DNA of 64,000 bases, taken from Acidobacteriota bacterium. Lineage in GTDB: Bacteria; Acidobacteriota; Terriglobia; Bryobacterales; Bryobacteraceae. A model generated the notes under the pieces. It worked only from the letters and a program-made list of their open reading frames with translations. It made no database searches and was not told the DNA's origin. Location of the stretch: NCBI GenBank assembly GCA_026394015.1, contig JAPKZA010000275.1, forward strand, positions 1 to 64,000, given 5' to 3'. Below are positions 17,517-25,808 of this stretch, one piece after another; position 1 is the stretch's first letter, and every line of letters begins with the position of its first letter. A program made the position numbers and the translations under genes.

Positions 17517-18401
17517 TTAGGTGGTTTTCCTGAAGCGTTGCATGAGATTGGCGACGACTGTTTTGCCTTTGGCGAGACCTTCGTCGTAGACGTGATGCCG
17601 CTCTTCGCGCGAGAGTTGGCCGCCGAAGCCGTAGAGCTTCTGCAGGCCCCGGCCGACCACCCAGGTGCCGGCGTAGGCAACGGTGGCTTTGCTGACGACT
17701 CCGGCGCCCAAGGGAATTTTGCTGACGAGTTCGCGCGCCAAGGCGCGCCAACCGAACGCCCCGGCGATGACGGAGGCGACTTGCGTTTTTTGTTCGCGGT
17801 AGCCGATGGAGCGGTCATTGGCCCCGGCAAGCATGAAGGCCATACGGAGTTGGTTGGCGGTGATGAAGGCGGTGTCGCTAGCGAATTCGCCGACGGCGAA
17901 GGGCAGCGAGAGAAAGCTGGGGACGATATTGGGCAGCGAGGTGGCGATGGAGAAGAGCGCGTTTTCCTGGCTGGCGGCGTTGATGATTTTTTCGGAGACC
18001 GGCTTGCGGAAGGCGACAAAATGGCGCGCGAGGGCGACACCGAGGTCATCGTGCTTTTCAATGATTTCGCGGACGGTGCGGGCGGGGTCTTGCTTATAGA
18101 ACGTGAACGCGTGGCGAGGCTTGTTCAGCCCTTCTTCCCACAGTTCGAGATCGACGTGAGCCGGCGGGGGCGGCATGGAGGGTAGCCGGGGTCCGAGAGG
18201 ATGGACCAAGCGAACCAGTTCGTTTCTTTTCTTTTCGGAGAGGTGGTCCGGGGCGAGGAAGGACCACATGCGATTGAGCTCGTTTTCGCTACTAGCGGTG
18301 AGGCCAATGTTGACCTCTTTTTCGGCCAAGTTCCGCACTTCCTGAGGGTTCAGGTTTTTGATGGACGTGGCGACGGTTTTGAGGAAGGAGGTGATGGCCA
18401 T
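17517..18401 (-). CDS. DUF697-like membrane-associated protein
   Basis: About 294 residues from the ATG at 18401; the longer track ORF upstream is unlikely to be coding. The C-terminal half has weakly hydrophobic helices (NIVPSFLSLPFAVGEF, QLRMAFMLAGA, VVSKATVAYAGTWVVGRGLQ) in the order I associate with DUF697/EcsC-like proteins. The N-terminal half is charged and helical. No enzymatic motif is visible. It sits between the PD-(D/E)XK candidate (two bases upstream) and the DsbA-like gene. The family assignment is by resemblance only. Confidence 0.6.
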   Translation of the reverse strand: MAITSFLKTVATSIKNLNPQEVRNLAEKEVNIGLTASSENELNRMWSFLAPDHLSEKKRNELVRLVHPLGPRLPSMPPPPAHVDLELWEEGLNKPRHAFTFYKQDPARTVREIIEKHDDLGVALARHFVAFRKPVSEKIINAASQENALFSIATSLPNIVPSFLSLPFAVGEFASDTAFITANQLRMAFMLAGANDRSIGYREQKTQVASVIAGAFGWRALARELVSKIPLGAGVVSKATVAYAGTWVVGRGLQKLYGFGGQLSREERHHVYDEGLAKGKTVVANLMQRFRKTT

Positions 18402-18403
18402 AG

Positions 18404-19894
18404 TTATCCCGGGCGAGCTGCGCCGTGAAGACGGAAGAGCAAGCGAAGTTCCTGGCGCCATTCTAACCCGACGCCCATGCGCTCCACTGCCACTACAGAT
18501 GAAAAATAGCTCAGGATGGTTTCGGTAGTCGGATGGAATTCGAGCGCGGGGGCAACGAGGAGCAGGCGGGGGCGGTCTGCCGAGATGGCGTGGCCAGGGA
18601 AATAGCCGTGGGTGGTGAACTCGTTGCGTTCGGCGTGCCAGGCGACGCGCATCCAATAGTCGAGGGCTTGGAGGGGGAGGTGGATATCCTCGGTGGCCTT
18701 GATTTCCAGGACGACGAGGCGTCCCGAGCGTTCGATCGCGAGCAGGTCGGCGATACCGCGGTCGAGGCCGGCGAGGGCGGGAACCTGGCCGTAGATGGGT
18801 TCAGGGCAGAGGCGGGCGTCGAGGGTGGTGATGGATTCGCGAACGCGCATTTCGAGCCAGGCTTCCGGCCCGCGTTGGTGCAGGATGCTGCCGTGTTCGC
18901 TGCGGAGGTTGACGAGTTCGGCGACGAGGGAGCGCAATTCGGGGAGGTTATTGGGATGGAGGACGCGCTTATCATCGATGCCGCCGCGGAGTTCGCCGTT
19001 GCGCCAGCGGGCGAATTCGAGGCCGAAGACGCGGAAACTGGCGGTGCCGCCGGCGAGGGAAACGCGTTCGACGTGGGGCCAGGCGGCGAGTTGGGCAACC
19101 CAGTCCGGCAGGGCGAGGATGGAGTGTTGGCAGCGCTCGAGGCTGGTTTGGAGGTTGCCGCAATCGGCGGGGTCGAGCGGAATCGCGTGGCCGTCGGGCG
19201 AGTAGGCGAAGAGGGTGAAGAGCGCTTTGGCGGGGTCGAGCCAGCGGAGACGCAGGGCGATGGCTTGCGTCTCGTGGGCGGGCAGGAAGAGGGCGAGGCC
19301 TTCGACGGTGACCTTGGGCTGGCGACGGCTACGGACGTAGTCCAGCCAGATGAGCCCGAAGGAGAGGGCGTGGGGGGCTTCGGGGGGCGCAAGGATGGCG
19401 GCCCAGGCGCGTTTGCCCTGGCGGATGACGGCGCGGGGATAGTTGGCGGAGAGGGTGTGTTGGAGGTCGCGTTCGGTGGAGAGATCGTCGAGTTCCCAGC
19501 CGACGAACCAGCGGCGAAGCATCAAGCGGAACTGTTCACGGACGATCATGCGGTCGCCTTGGCGGTCCCATTGGAGGGCTTCGGGGCGGTCGGAGTCAAA
19601 GATCCAGGCTTCGGCTTGTCGGCCACCGAATTTCTCGATGACGAGAGTGAGGCGGCCGGTTTGATGGTGGGCGACGGCGAGGATGCGACGGTTCCAGTTG
19701 CGGACGTCGTCCCAGGCGGAGAGCATGAGGCGGCCGGCGCTGAGGCCGTATTGGTGGCGGTCGGGGAGGAGGGGGAAGGCTTCGTCGCCGGGTTCCTGGA
19801 CGACGGGTTGCTTGCACCGGTCGACGAAGGCTCGGATGGCTATTTCGAGGTGTTCACGGTCAACCGGGGCGACCGGGCGGCGGGGCTTGGGCAT
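18404..19894 (-). CDS. Uncharacterised protein with a candidate PD-(D/E)XK nuclease core
   Basis: About 496 residues, soluble, not recognised by family. Near residues 390-430 it reads GLDRGIADLLAIERSGRLVV, directly followed by LEIKATEDIHLPLQAL. An Asp before a hydrophobic strand, then E-I-K and a Gln-containing helix, is the arrangement of PD-(D/E)XK nucleases (RecB/NERD-like). The rest looks like mixed alpha/beta sequence without motifs. I used ATG 19894 (MPKPRRPVAP); the track adds nine residues from a GTG. It is first of the run leading through the DUF697-like and DsbA-like genes. Confidence 0.55.
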   Translation of the reverse strand: MPKPRRPVAPVDREHLEIAIRAFVDRCKQPVVQEPGDEAFPLLPDRHQYGLSAGRLMLSAWDDVRNWNRRILAVAHHQTGRLTLVIEKFGGRQAEAWIFDSDRPEALQWDRQGDRMIVREQFRLMLRRWFVGWELDDLSTERDLQHTLSANYPRAVIRQGKRAWAAILAPPEAPHALSFGLIWLDYVRSRRQPKVTVEGLALFLPAHETQAIALRLRWLDPAKALFTLFAYSPDGHAIPLDPADCGNLQTSLERCQHSILALPDWVAQLAAWPHVERVSLAGGTASFRVFGLEFARWRNGELRGGIDDKRVLHPNNLPELRSLVAELVNLRSEHGSILHQRGPEAWLEMRVRESITTLDARLCPEPIYGQVPALAGLDRGIADLLAIERSGRLVVLEIKATEDIHLPLQALDYWMRVAWHAERNEFTTHGYFPGHAISADRPRLLLVAPALEFHPTTETILSYFSSVVAVERMGVGLEWRQELRLLFRLHGAARPG

Positions 19895-20014
19895 CGGAAC
19901 ATACGTTGGGTTAGGCCGCACAAAATCTCAGATAATGCTGGGTTGTAGCGGCCTTCGAGGCCAGGATGCCGGTTGGGGTGTTGGTTGAGGGACCGCGGTG
20001 GACTGAGGCGGGGG

Positions 20015-20080
20015 CTAGCGGGCGGTCTGGTTGTGGTTTAGGCTGACTCCGCCGACTTTGATCTTGCTCTTGATGTTCAT
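20015..20080 (-). CDS. 21-residue peptide, KxGG...NHNQTAR micro-ORF
   Basis: A very short frame, below the ORF-track limit, encoding MNIKSKIKVGGVSLNHNQTA-R. It has a strong ribosome binding site (AGAGGA, seven bases before the ATG). A homologous tail, K-A-G-G-x(4)-N-H-K-Q-T-A-R followed by a stop, recurs about 2 kb away beyond yggS and the glycosyltransferase. Conservation of both peptide residues and stop position argues that it is translated. The function is unknown; a modified-peptide precursor or regulatory leader are possibilities. It lies in the 335-base gap between the PD-(D/E)XK candidate and yggS. Confidence 0.6.
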   Translation of the reverse strand: MNIKSKIKVGGVSLNHNQTAR

Positions 20081-20229
20081 TCTATTGTCCTCTTCGGTTT
20101 ATTGAGCCGCTCAGCTGCTCTCAATTTGGACGAGCGCAGAAGAGTTCAAGAAATGCTCATTCGTCGAAAAGAAATTGCAGATGTTTTTCTGGCGGCCCGT
20201 CCCAGTGAAGTCGCGTAAACTTTCAAGTA

Positions 20230-20898
20230 ATGCAGGATAGTTTGCGGGAACGATGGGACGCGGTGCGGGAGCGGATCAGCGCGGCATGCGCAAAGGCGGG
20301 TCGGGCGGAAAGCGAGGTGTTGTTGCTCGCGGTGACCAAGGTCTTTCCGTCAACCGTGATCGAAGAGGCGTATGCCCTGGGGATGCGCGAATTCGGCGAG
20401 AATTACGTGCAGGAGTTCGAACGAAAGCGGCCGTTGCTGCCGGAGCTGCCGGGGGCGCGGTTTCACTTGATTGGGCATCTGCAATCGAACAAGGCGAAGA
20501 AGGCCGGGGAGCTGTTCGATGTCGTGCAGACCATCGACGGGCCGAAGTTGGCGCGGCGGCTGGACGAGTTGGGGAAGCCGATGGAAGTGATGGTGGAAGT
20601 GAAGTTGTCGGAGGAAGAGGCCAAGCACGGGTGCGACCCGGCGGAGCTTGCGGCGGTGGTGGAGGCGATCCGAGGGTGCGCGAACCTGACGCTAACGGGG
20701 TTGATGACGATACCGCCCTGGGATGAGGACGCCGAGAAGTCGCGGCCGTATTTTGCGCGACTGCGGGAGTTAGCGGCGACGCATGGATTAACGGGGTTGT
20801 CGATGGGGATGTCGAATGATTTAGAGGTGGCGATTCAGGAAGGGTCGACCATTGTGCGAGTGGGAACGGCGCTGTTTGGTCGTCGGCAGAAGGCATGA
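20230..20898 (+). CDS. yggS: YggS/PLPBP family pyridoxal-phosphate homeostasis protein
   Basis: A 222-residue fold-type III PLP protein that buffers free PLP and has no known catalytic reaction. The PLP lysine lies in LLAVTKVFPSTVIEEA; further hallmarks are GMREFGENYVQEF, FHLIGHLQSNKAKKA, TIDGPKLARRLDE, LTLTGLMTIPP and the phosphate-binding SMGMSNDLEVAIQEGST. The length is normal. ATG 20230 gives the standard N-terminus. It overlaps the next glycosyltransferase by ATGA. Confidence 0.95.
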   Translation: MQDSLRERWDAVRERISAACAKAGRAESEVLLLAVTKVFPSTVIEEAYALGMREFGENYVQEFERKRPLLPELPGARFHLIGHLQSNKAKKAGELFDVVQTIDGPKLARRLDELGKPMEVMVEVKLSEEEAKHGCDPAELAAVVEAIRGCANLTLTGLMTIPPWDEDAEKSRPYFARLRELAATHGLTGLSMGMSNDLEVAIQEGSTIVRVGTALFGRRQKA

Positions 20899-21920
20899 CG
20901 GTTGGGTTCTTCTCGCCCCTGCCGCCGGCGAAGTCCGGGGTGGCGGACTACGCGGCGGATCTGTTGCCGCTGCTGCCGGCGCGGGTGAACCAGTCGGGCG
21001 ACGTGAACCTCTATCACATCGGGAACAATCAACTGCACCGGGAGATTTACAGCCGGGCGTTGCGGGAACCGGGCGTGGTGGTGCTCCATGATGCGGTGCT
21101 GCACCATTTTTTCCTGGGGTCGATGGGAGAGGGGGAGTATGTGGACGAGTTTGTCTACAACTACGGTGAGTGGGCGCGGGAGTTGGGGCGGGAGCTTTGG
21201 CGGGGGCGGTCGGGGTCGGCGACGGATCCGCGGTATTTTCGCTACGGGATGTTGCGGCGGTTGGTGGAGCGGTCGCGAGCGGTGATTGTGCATAACGCGG
21301 AGGCGGCGCGGCGGGTGGGGGAGAAGGCGCGGGTGATTCCGCATTACTTCAAGGCGCCGGTGTTGCCGGAGGGTTGGGAGGTGGAGCGTTGGCGGGCGGA
21401 GCGGGGGTTGCGGCCTTCGACGACGTTGTTTGCGGTGATGGGGTATTTGCGGGAGTCGAAGCGGGTGATGGCGGTGGTTCGGACGTTTCGGAAGTTGCGG
21501 GCGGAGCGGGGGGACGTGGCGCTGTTGTTGGCGGGGGAGATCGGGTCGACGGATTTGGCGAGGGCGCTGGATTGGGAGGGGGTGCTGCGGGTGGGGCACA
21601 TGACGGAGCGGGAGTTTTGGCTGGTAGGGAGTGCGGTGGATGTGGTCGTGAATTTGCGGTATCCAGCGAGCGGGGAGACGTCGGGGATTGGGTTACGGAT
21701 GATGGGGATTGGGAAGCCGGTGTTGACGAGCGACGGGGAGGGGTTGGAGGTGCCGGCGGGGGTGGGGGAGGAGGAGAGGTTGGCGGAGACGATGCGGGAG
21801 TGCGCGGATCGTCCGGGGCGGGTGCGCGAGTATGGGTTAGCGGTGCGGGAGCGGGTGCGGCGGGAGCATGATTTGGGGGTGGTGGCGGAAAGGTATATGG
21901 CGGTGTTGCGGGAGGCCTGA
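20895..21920 (+). CDS. GT4-like glycosyltransferase
   Basis: A 341-residue GT-B-type transferase. The N-terminus reads VGFFSPLPPAKSGVADYAAD, a start common in GT4 proteins where the GxA/SG loop contacts the donor. C-terminal segments TTLFAVMGYLRESKRVMAVV and YPASGETSGIGLRMMGIGKP match the donor-binding half, with Glu positions where GT4 enzymes carry E-x7-E. The sugar and acceptor are unknown. It is translationally coupled to yggS (ATGA) and followed by decayed micro-ORF copies. Confidence 0.8.
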   Translation: MTVGFFSPLPPAKSGVADYAADLLPLLPARVNQSGDVNLYHIGNNQLHREIYSRALREPGVVVLHDAVLHHFFLGSMGEGEYVDEFVYNYGEWARELGRELWRGRSGSATDPRYFRYGMLRRLVERSRAVIVHNAEAARRVGEKARVIPHYFKAPVLPEGWEVERWRAERGLRPSTTLFAVMGYLRESKRVMAVVRTFRKLRAERGDVALLLAGEIGSTDLARALDWEGVLRVGHMTEREFWLVGSAVDVVVNLRYPASGETSGIGLRMMGIGKPVLTSDGEGLEVPAGVGEEERLAETMRECADRPGRVREYGLAVRERVRREHDLGVVAERYMAVLREA

Positions 21921-21966
21921 GGCACCGTTTGGGGGGACGGTCTCAGGCCGGGAATGAGGGTGTGGG

Positions 21967-22054
21967 TTAGCGGGCTGTTTGCTTGTGGTTGTTCTTCGTG
22001 CCACCTGCTTTGACGGCGCTCTTGAGGGGGGAGGGCGGCCTGGTTGTGGTTAGC
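21967..22054 (-). pseudogene. Decayed copies of the KAGG...NH(N/K)Q micro-ORF
   Basis: Read on the minus strand, bases 22026-21967 encode LKSAVKAGGTKNNHKQTAR and a stop, closely matching the tail of the 20015-20080 peptide. There is no ATG, GTG or TTG at the expected start, so this copy is probably dead. Just upstream, bases 22054-22034 encode ANHNQAA in another frame, and the DNA resembles the 3' end of the intact copy, so a second decayed tail is likely. The region lies between the glycosyltransferase and the Uma2 fragment on the opposite strand. Confidence 0.5.
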
Positions 22055-22338
22055 TTTCGAATGTTGTCGCCAACCCAACCGTTGTCGTCGAGGTCCTCTC
22101 TCCCACCACCGAAGCCCTTGACCGTGGAGTAAAATCCCGCGAATATCGCTTAAGCCCCTCCATCTGTCAGTACGCCCTGGTGTCCCAGGATCGGCCCCTC
22201 ATCGAGATCCACACCCGCGCCGCCGACGGCCACCGGCGGATCAGCGAAGTGGCCGGCCTCGACGCCGACTGCGTCTTCTCCTCCCTCGACTGCACCATCC
22301 CCATGGCCGCCCTATACGAAGGGGTTCTTGAGAAGTAG
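22054..22338 (+). pseudogene. Uma2-family endonuclease, C-terminal fragment
   Basis: The frame runs from a stop at 22051 through LSNVVANPTVVVEVLSPTTE, then ALDRGVKSREYRLSPSI, QYALVSQDRPLIEIHTR and a final ALYEGVLEK before TAG. NPTVVVEVLSPTTEALDRG is the family core with the active-site Glu, and YALVSQ is the next strand. No start codon or N-terminal half is present, so it is a 5'-truncated remnant. It is the complementary half of the family relative to the Uma2 remnant at 1299-1675. Confidence 0.75.
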
Positions 22339-22481
22339 TTACGGCTCTGCCTCCTCCTCCTCCCCCAGCACCAGAAGAAGCGAAGCCAACGAGGACCGAC
22401 GCTAACCTCCGCCGACAACGGGCAAATGCGCTGGGGCCCTCGATCCTGTGCGCCACCGCATATAATCAGATTACCGAATGA

Positions 22482-22679
22482 ATGCCGAGGAAAATCCGGG
22501 AGTTGATAGCGGAATTGGAGAAGCACGGCTTTGTCGGTCGCGGCGGCAAGGGTAGCCATCGCAATTTCGCTCACCCGCGAGTCACTCGCCCAGTTACGAT
22601 CTCCGGGGATACCGGAGATGATGCCAAGCTATAGCAAGAAAAGGCCGTCAAGGCCGCTATCGAGGAGGCGACACGATGA
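22482..22679 (+). pseudogene. hicA: hicA toxin gene interrupted by an in-frame TAG
   Basis: The frame starting ATG 22482 reads MPRKIRELIAELEKHGF, then GRGGKGSHRNFAHP with the catalytic His, PVTISGDTGDDAKL, a TAG at 22632, and then QEKAVKAAIEEATR before TGA. HicA normally has a tyrosine at the TAG position (K-P-Y-Q-E-K-A-V), so a Tyr codon to amber change explains the break. The product would be 50 residues and lack the last helix. The TGA overlaps the hicB start (ATGA). It is absent from the ORF track because it is short. Confidence 0.8.
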
Positions 22680-22915
22680 AAGAGAGCGCGCACTACGTAA
22701 AGATCGTCGAGTGGTCCGATGAGGACGGGTGCTTCGTCGGCCGTTGTCCTGGGTTGCTCTACGGTGGTTGCCATGGTCAGCATGAGGTGGCGGTGTTCGA
22801 GCAGTTATGTGCCGCGGTCGACGAAGTGATTGATCTCTATAACCGCGACGGCAAACCGCTGCCCCCTCCCACCAGTGGGCGGGATTACGCGAGCAAGATG
22901 CTCAACGTGGCGTAG
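22676..22915 (+). CDS. hicB: HicB-family antitoxin
   Basis: A 79-residue protein with the HicB fold: YVKIVEWSDEDGCFVGRCPG (strand-turn-strand), LYGGCHGQHEVAVFEQL, and a C-terminal DYASKML segment. It is coupled to the interrupted hicA by ATGA in the usual toxin-antitoxin order. With hicA apparently disabled, this may be an orphan antitoxin. No separate DNA-binding domain is seen. Downstream, 22916-23133 holds no recognisable gene. Confidence 0.85.
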   Translation: MKESAHYVKIVEWSDEDGCFVGRCPGLLYGGCHGQHEVAVFEQLCAAVDEVIDLYNRDGKPLPPPTSGRDYASKMLNVA

Positions 22916-23133
22916 TTCCCTTCGCGGAAGTACCAAAGTGAAAGCGACCCGGGACTCGGACAAAAACAACTGTCAGCATACGGGGCTCGTCGCGGCAGAT
23001 CGAGCCTCGAGTACGAACACAATCTCCCATCCCTGTCATTTGGACTCGTCACTGTTCATGTCGCGCGGAACAAGAGCGCTTTCAAATAACCGCTCTTCCA
23101 ATGCGCCCGCCAACCTCGCACTACGATAAGGAC

Positions 23134-23538
23134 ATGCCAACCCCGCCCCCGAGCCAACCCCTCTCAGCCCCAGAGCTCATCTCCACAAAACTCGCCGAAC
23201 TCGGCGACTGGCGCGGCCAAGCCCTTGCCAAAATTCGCCAACTCATCCAAGAAGCCGTCCCCGACGTCCTCGAAGAATGGAAGTGGAACACTCCCGTCTG
23301 GTCCCACCACGGCATCCTCTGCACCGGCGAATCCTACAAAAAGGTCGTCAAGCTAACCTTCGCCAAAGGTGCCTCCCTTCCCGATCCAACCCGTCTCTTC
23401 AATGCAAGCCTCGAAGGCAACGTCCGCCGCGCCATCGACATCCCCGAAGGCGTCCAACTCGACGAGTCCGCCTTCAAAGCGCTAATCCGCGCCGCCGTCG
23501 CCCGAAACCGCCCTCCCTCACCGCCCTCCGGCCGGTAA
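23134..23538 (+). CDS. DUF1801 protein
   Basis: About 134 residues with the DUF1801 (YdhG-like) core: LAKIRQLIQEAVPDVLEEWK, then WNTPVWSHHGILCTGESYKK and VKLTFAKGASLPDP, followed by the VRRAIDIPEGVQLDESAF helix. The family is small, cytoplasmic and of unknown biochemical role. I selected ATG 23134 because AAGGA lies directly upstream (GATAAGGACATG); the track starts eleven codons earlier. Its last 21 bases overlap the convergent peptidase gene. Confidence 0.85.
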   Translation: MPTPPPSQPLSAPELISTKLAELGDWRGQALAKIRQLIQEAVPDVLEEWKWNTPVWSHHGILCTGESYKKVVKLTFAKGASLPDPTRLFNASLEGNVRRAIDIPEGVQLDESAFKALIRAAVARNRPPSPPSGR

Positions 23539-25695
23539 ATGCTCCATCAAATACCGCCCCATCAACGCATGAATATGCAGCGACGTCCCCTTCCCCTCAT
23601 TAATCGAGTGAGACCGATTCGGATACGCCATCATGTCAAACGGCTTCCCCAACTCCACCAGCCGATTCGCCAATCTCTCCACACCCTGATAATGGCAGTT
23701 ATCATCCCCCGTCCCGTGCACAATCAATAACTTCCCCGCCAACCCCTCCGCAAAGTTGATCGGCGACCCATCCTTGTACCCCTTCGCGTTATCCTTCGGC
23801 ACCCCCATGTAGCGCTCCTGATAGATCGTGTCGTAAAGCTGCTGATCCGGCACCGGCGCCACGCTCATCCCCACTTTATACAACCCCGGCGTCCGAAACA
23901 TCGCATTCAAAGTATTCGATCCGCCCCCGCTCCATCCCCAAATCGCCACCCGCTCCCCATCTAAATACGACCGCATCGCCAGCAAAGCCTTCAACCCCGC
24001 CGCCTGCTCCGCCGCCGAAAGCACCCCCACCGACCCGTACACCACCTTCCGCCAAGCCCGCCCCTTCGGCGCCGGCGTTCCCCGATTATCCATGCTCACC
24101 ACCACATATCCCTGGTCCGCGATCGCCCGATGATACAACCCCCGCGCCCCCTGCCAGCTATCCGTTACCGTCACCCCCGCCGGCTCCCCGTACACATACA
24201 CGAGCACCGGATACCGCCGCGAAGCGTCAAAATTCGCCGGCTTGATCATCCAGGCATCCATCTCCACCCCGCCCCCAATCGCAATCTTCAAAAACTCCGT
24301 CGCCGCCCCCTTCGTCTCCACCTTGTTCTCCGCCAACACCCGCACCCGCCGATGCTCCGGCAAACTCACAAGCTCCGTCGTGGGCGGCGCATCGATCGTC
24401 GAGTAAGTATGGAACGCAAACGCCCCTGAACCCGCAATGTCGTAACTATGCGTCCCGCCCCCCTGCGAAAGCCGTTCCGCCGCCCCGCCCTGCAGACTCA
24501 CCCGATACAAATGCCGCTCCGTCGCCCGCTCCGGCGAAGCGACATAGTAAACGTGCTCCTTCGTCACCCGCGCCAACCGCATCACGTCCACCCCTGCCGG
24601 CGTCACTGCCGTCGGAACCCCACCCACCACCCGATACGCCCGCCGCCACCCATCCCGCTCGCTCAGCACCACGAAAGACCCATCGGCCAAAAACTCCGGC
24701 TCATGGTGGTCGACCCAAGTCTCGTCCTTATCTTGAAAAACCTGTTTCACCTGTCCGGTCTTCGCATCGGCCACCAGCAAATCTTGGCGATTCTGCAGCC
24801 GGTTCAAATGCTGCAAAACCAAACTCTTCCCCTCCCACCGCATCCCCGCGATGTAGTTCTCCCGCGGGTCGCCCGGCACCGCCATCCACTTCGTCTTCCC
24901 CCCCGCCGCCGGCACCACCCCCACCCGCACTGCCGAATTCGCCGTCCCCACTTTCGGATACGGAATCGGAATCAGCTTCGGATACGTCGCGTCCGTATTG
25001 TTGATCAGGTGGAACACCCCCACTCCGCTCGAATCAAACTGCCAGTAAGCGATGGACTGGCTATCCGGGCTCCATCGATACCCGTCTCGAATCCCGAGCT
25101 CTTCCTCGTACGCCCAGTCGGAGGTGCCATTGATCAAGGTGGCGCTTCCGTCCATCGTCAACTGCCGGACCTTCCCCGTCTCGACGTCCTCGCGATAGAG
25201 GTTATTCCCCCGCACGAAAGCGACACTCTTGCCGTCCGGCGAGAACTTAGCGAACAGCAACGAGGCCTCTTCGCCCTTGCCGCCCACCTGCCGTAGCTTG
25301 CCGCTCGTCCGATCGAGAATCCAATAATCGCCCCGCGTATGCAAGCGCCAAACCTTCCGCGTGTTCGTAAACACCAGCAGCCGCTTCTGATCGGCTGTCC
25401 AAGAGTAACCCGCGACGGTCAAAGGCTTAGTCTTCCCTTCCGGCGTCAACTGCTTCGCCGAGACCATCACCTCCCGGGCACCCGTCGCCGTCGCGTAGCG
25501 AACGATCTCGCCGTTCTCAAGCGTCGTATACGCCGCCCCGCTGTCGATCCAAGCCGCCGGCCCGAAGCTCTTCATCCGCGACGCCCCCGGCCCAAAAATC
25601 TCCGCCAGTCGGCCATTCAGAGCGCCCTCCTGCGCCGAGATCGAGACCGCCGAACAAATCAGGAAAAGGGCCAACAGGAATCGAGTAGGAATCAT
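23518..25695 (-). CDS. S9B prolyl oligopeptidase (dipeptidyl-peptidase IV-like), secreted
   Basis: A 725-residue serine peptidase with a signal peptide (MIPTRFLLALFLICSAVSIS). Residues about 40-480 form the DPP-IV N-terminal beta-propeller (FSPDGKSVAFVRGNNLYRED, WAYEEELGIRDGYRWSPDS with the Glu-Glu motif that binds peptide N-termini). The catalytic domain shows YVYGEPAG, VSMDNRGTPAPKG, nucleophile GWSGGGSNTL (usually GWSYGG), Asp in HGTGDDNCH and His in NRSHSI. It probably releases dipeptides from extracellular peptides. Confidence 0.93.
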   Translation of the reverse strand: MIPTRFLLALFLICSAVSISAQEGALNGRLAEIFGPGASRMKSFGPAAWIDSGAAYTTLENGEIVRYATATGAREVMVSAKQLTPEGKTKPLTVAGYSWTADQKRLLVFTNTRKVWRLHTRGDYWILDRTSGKLRQVGGKGEEASLLFAKFSPDGKSVAFVRGNNLYREDVETGKVRQLTMDGSATLINGTSDWAYEEELGIRDGYRWSPDSQSIAYWQFDSSGVGVFHLINNTDATYPKLIPIPYPKVGTANSAVRVGVVPAAGGKTKWMAVPGDPRENYIAGMRWEGKSLVLQHLNRLQNRQDLLVADAKTGQVKQVFQDKDETWVDHHEPEFLADGSFVVLSERDGWRRAYRVVGGVPTAVTPAGVDVMRLARVTKEHVYYVASPERATERHLYRVSLQGGAAERLSQGGGTHSYDIAGSGAFAFHTYSTIDAPPTTELVSLPEHRRVRVLAENKVETKGAATEFLKIAIGGGVEMDAWMIKPANFDASRRYPVLVYVYGEPAGVTVTDSWQGARGLYHRAIADQGYVVVSMDNRGTPAPKGRAWRKVVYGSVGVLSAAEQAAGLKALLAMRSYLDGERVAIWGWSGGGSNTLNAMFRTPGLYKVGMSVAPVPDQQLYDTIYQERYMGVPKDNAKGYKDGSPINFAEGLAGKLLIVHGTGDDNCHYQGVERLANRLVELGKPFDMMAYPNRSHSINEGKGTSLHIHALMGRYLMEHLPAGGR

Positions 25696-25808
25696 CGCTC
25701 CATCCTACAACGCGCTCCCCCAACAGATACGAAACGATTTTCCACTTTTGACATCTAACACCTAGTGGACATGCCCTTCGTGGACATCGAACAGAGGAGA
25801 TAAAGATC

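Noticed and set aside
20102-20218. 38-codon plus-strand frame from TTG 20102 ending before yggS
   Set aside because: No binding site and no homologous copy; more likely the shared promoter region of yggS and the micro-ORF.
22458-22480. AT-rich GCATATAATCAGATTACCG as a possible dif site
   Set aside because: It lies in the strand-switch zone, but the two halves do not match the XerC/XerD consensus well enough; it may simply be the hicA promoter.
22916-23133. Possible decayed gene between hicB and DUF1801
   Set aside because: Short readable stretches occur on the minus strand, but none matched a family I could name.
25748-25776. TTGACA at 25748 as a -35 promoter box of the Lys/Ala-rich gene
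   Set aside because: No acceptable -10 hexamer at 16-18 bases.
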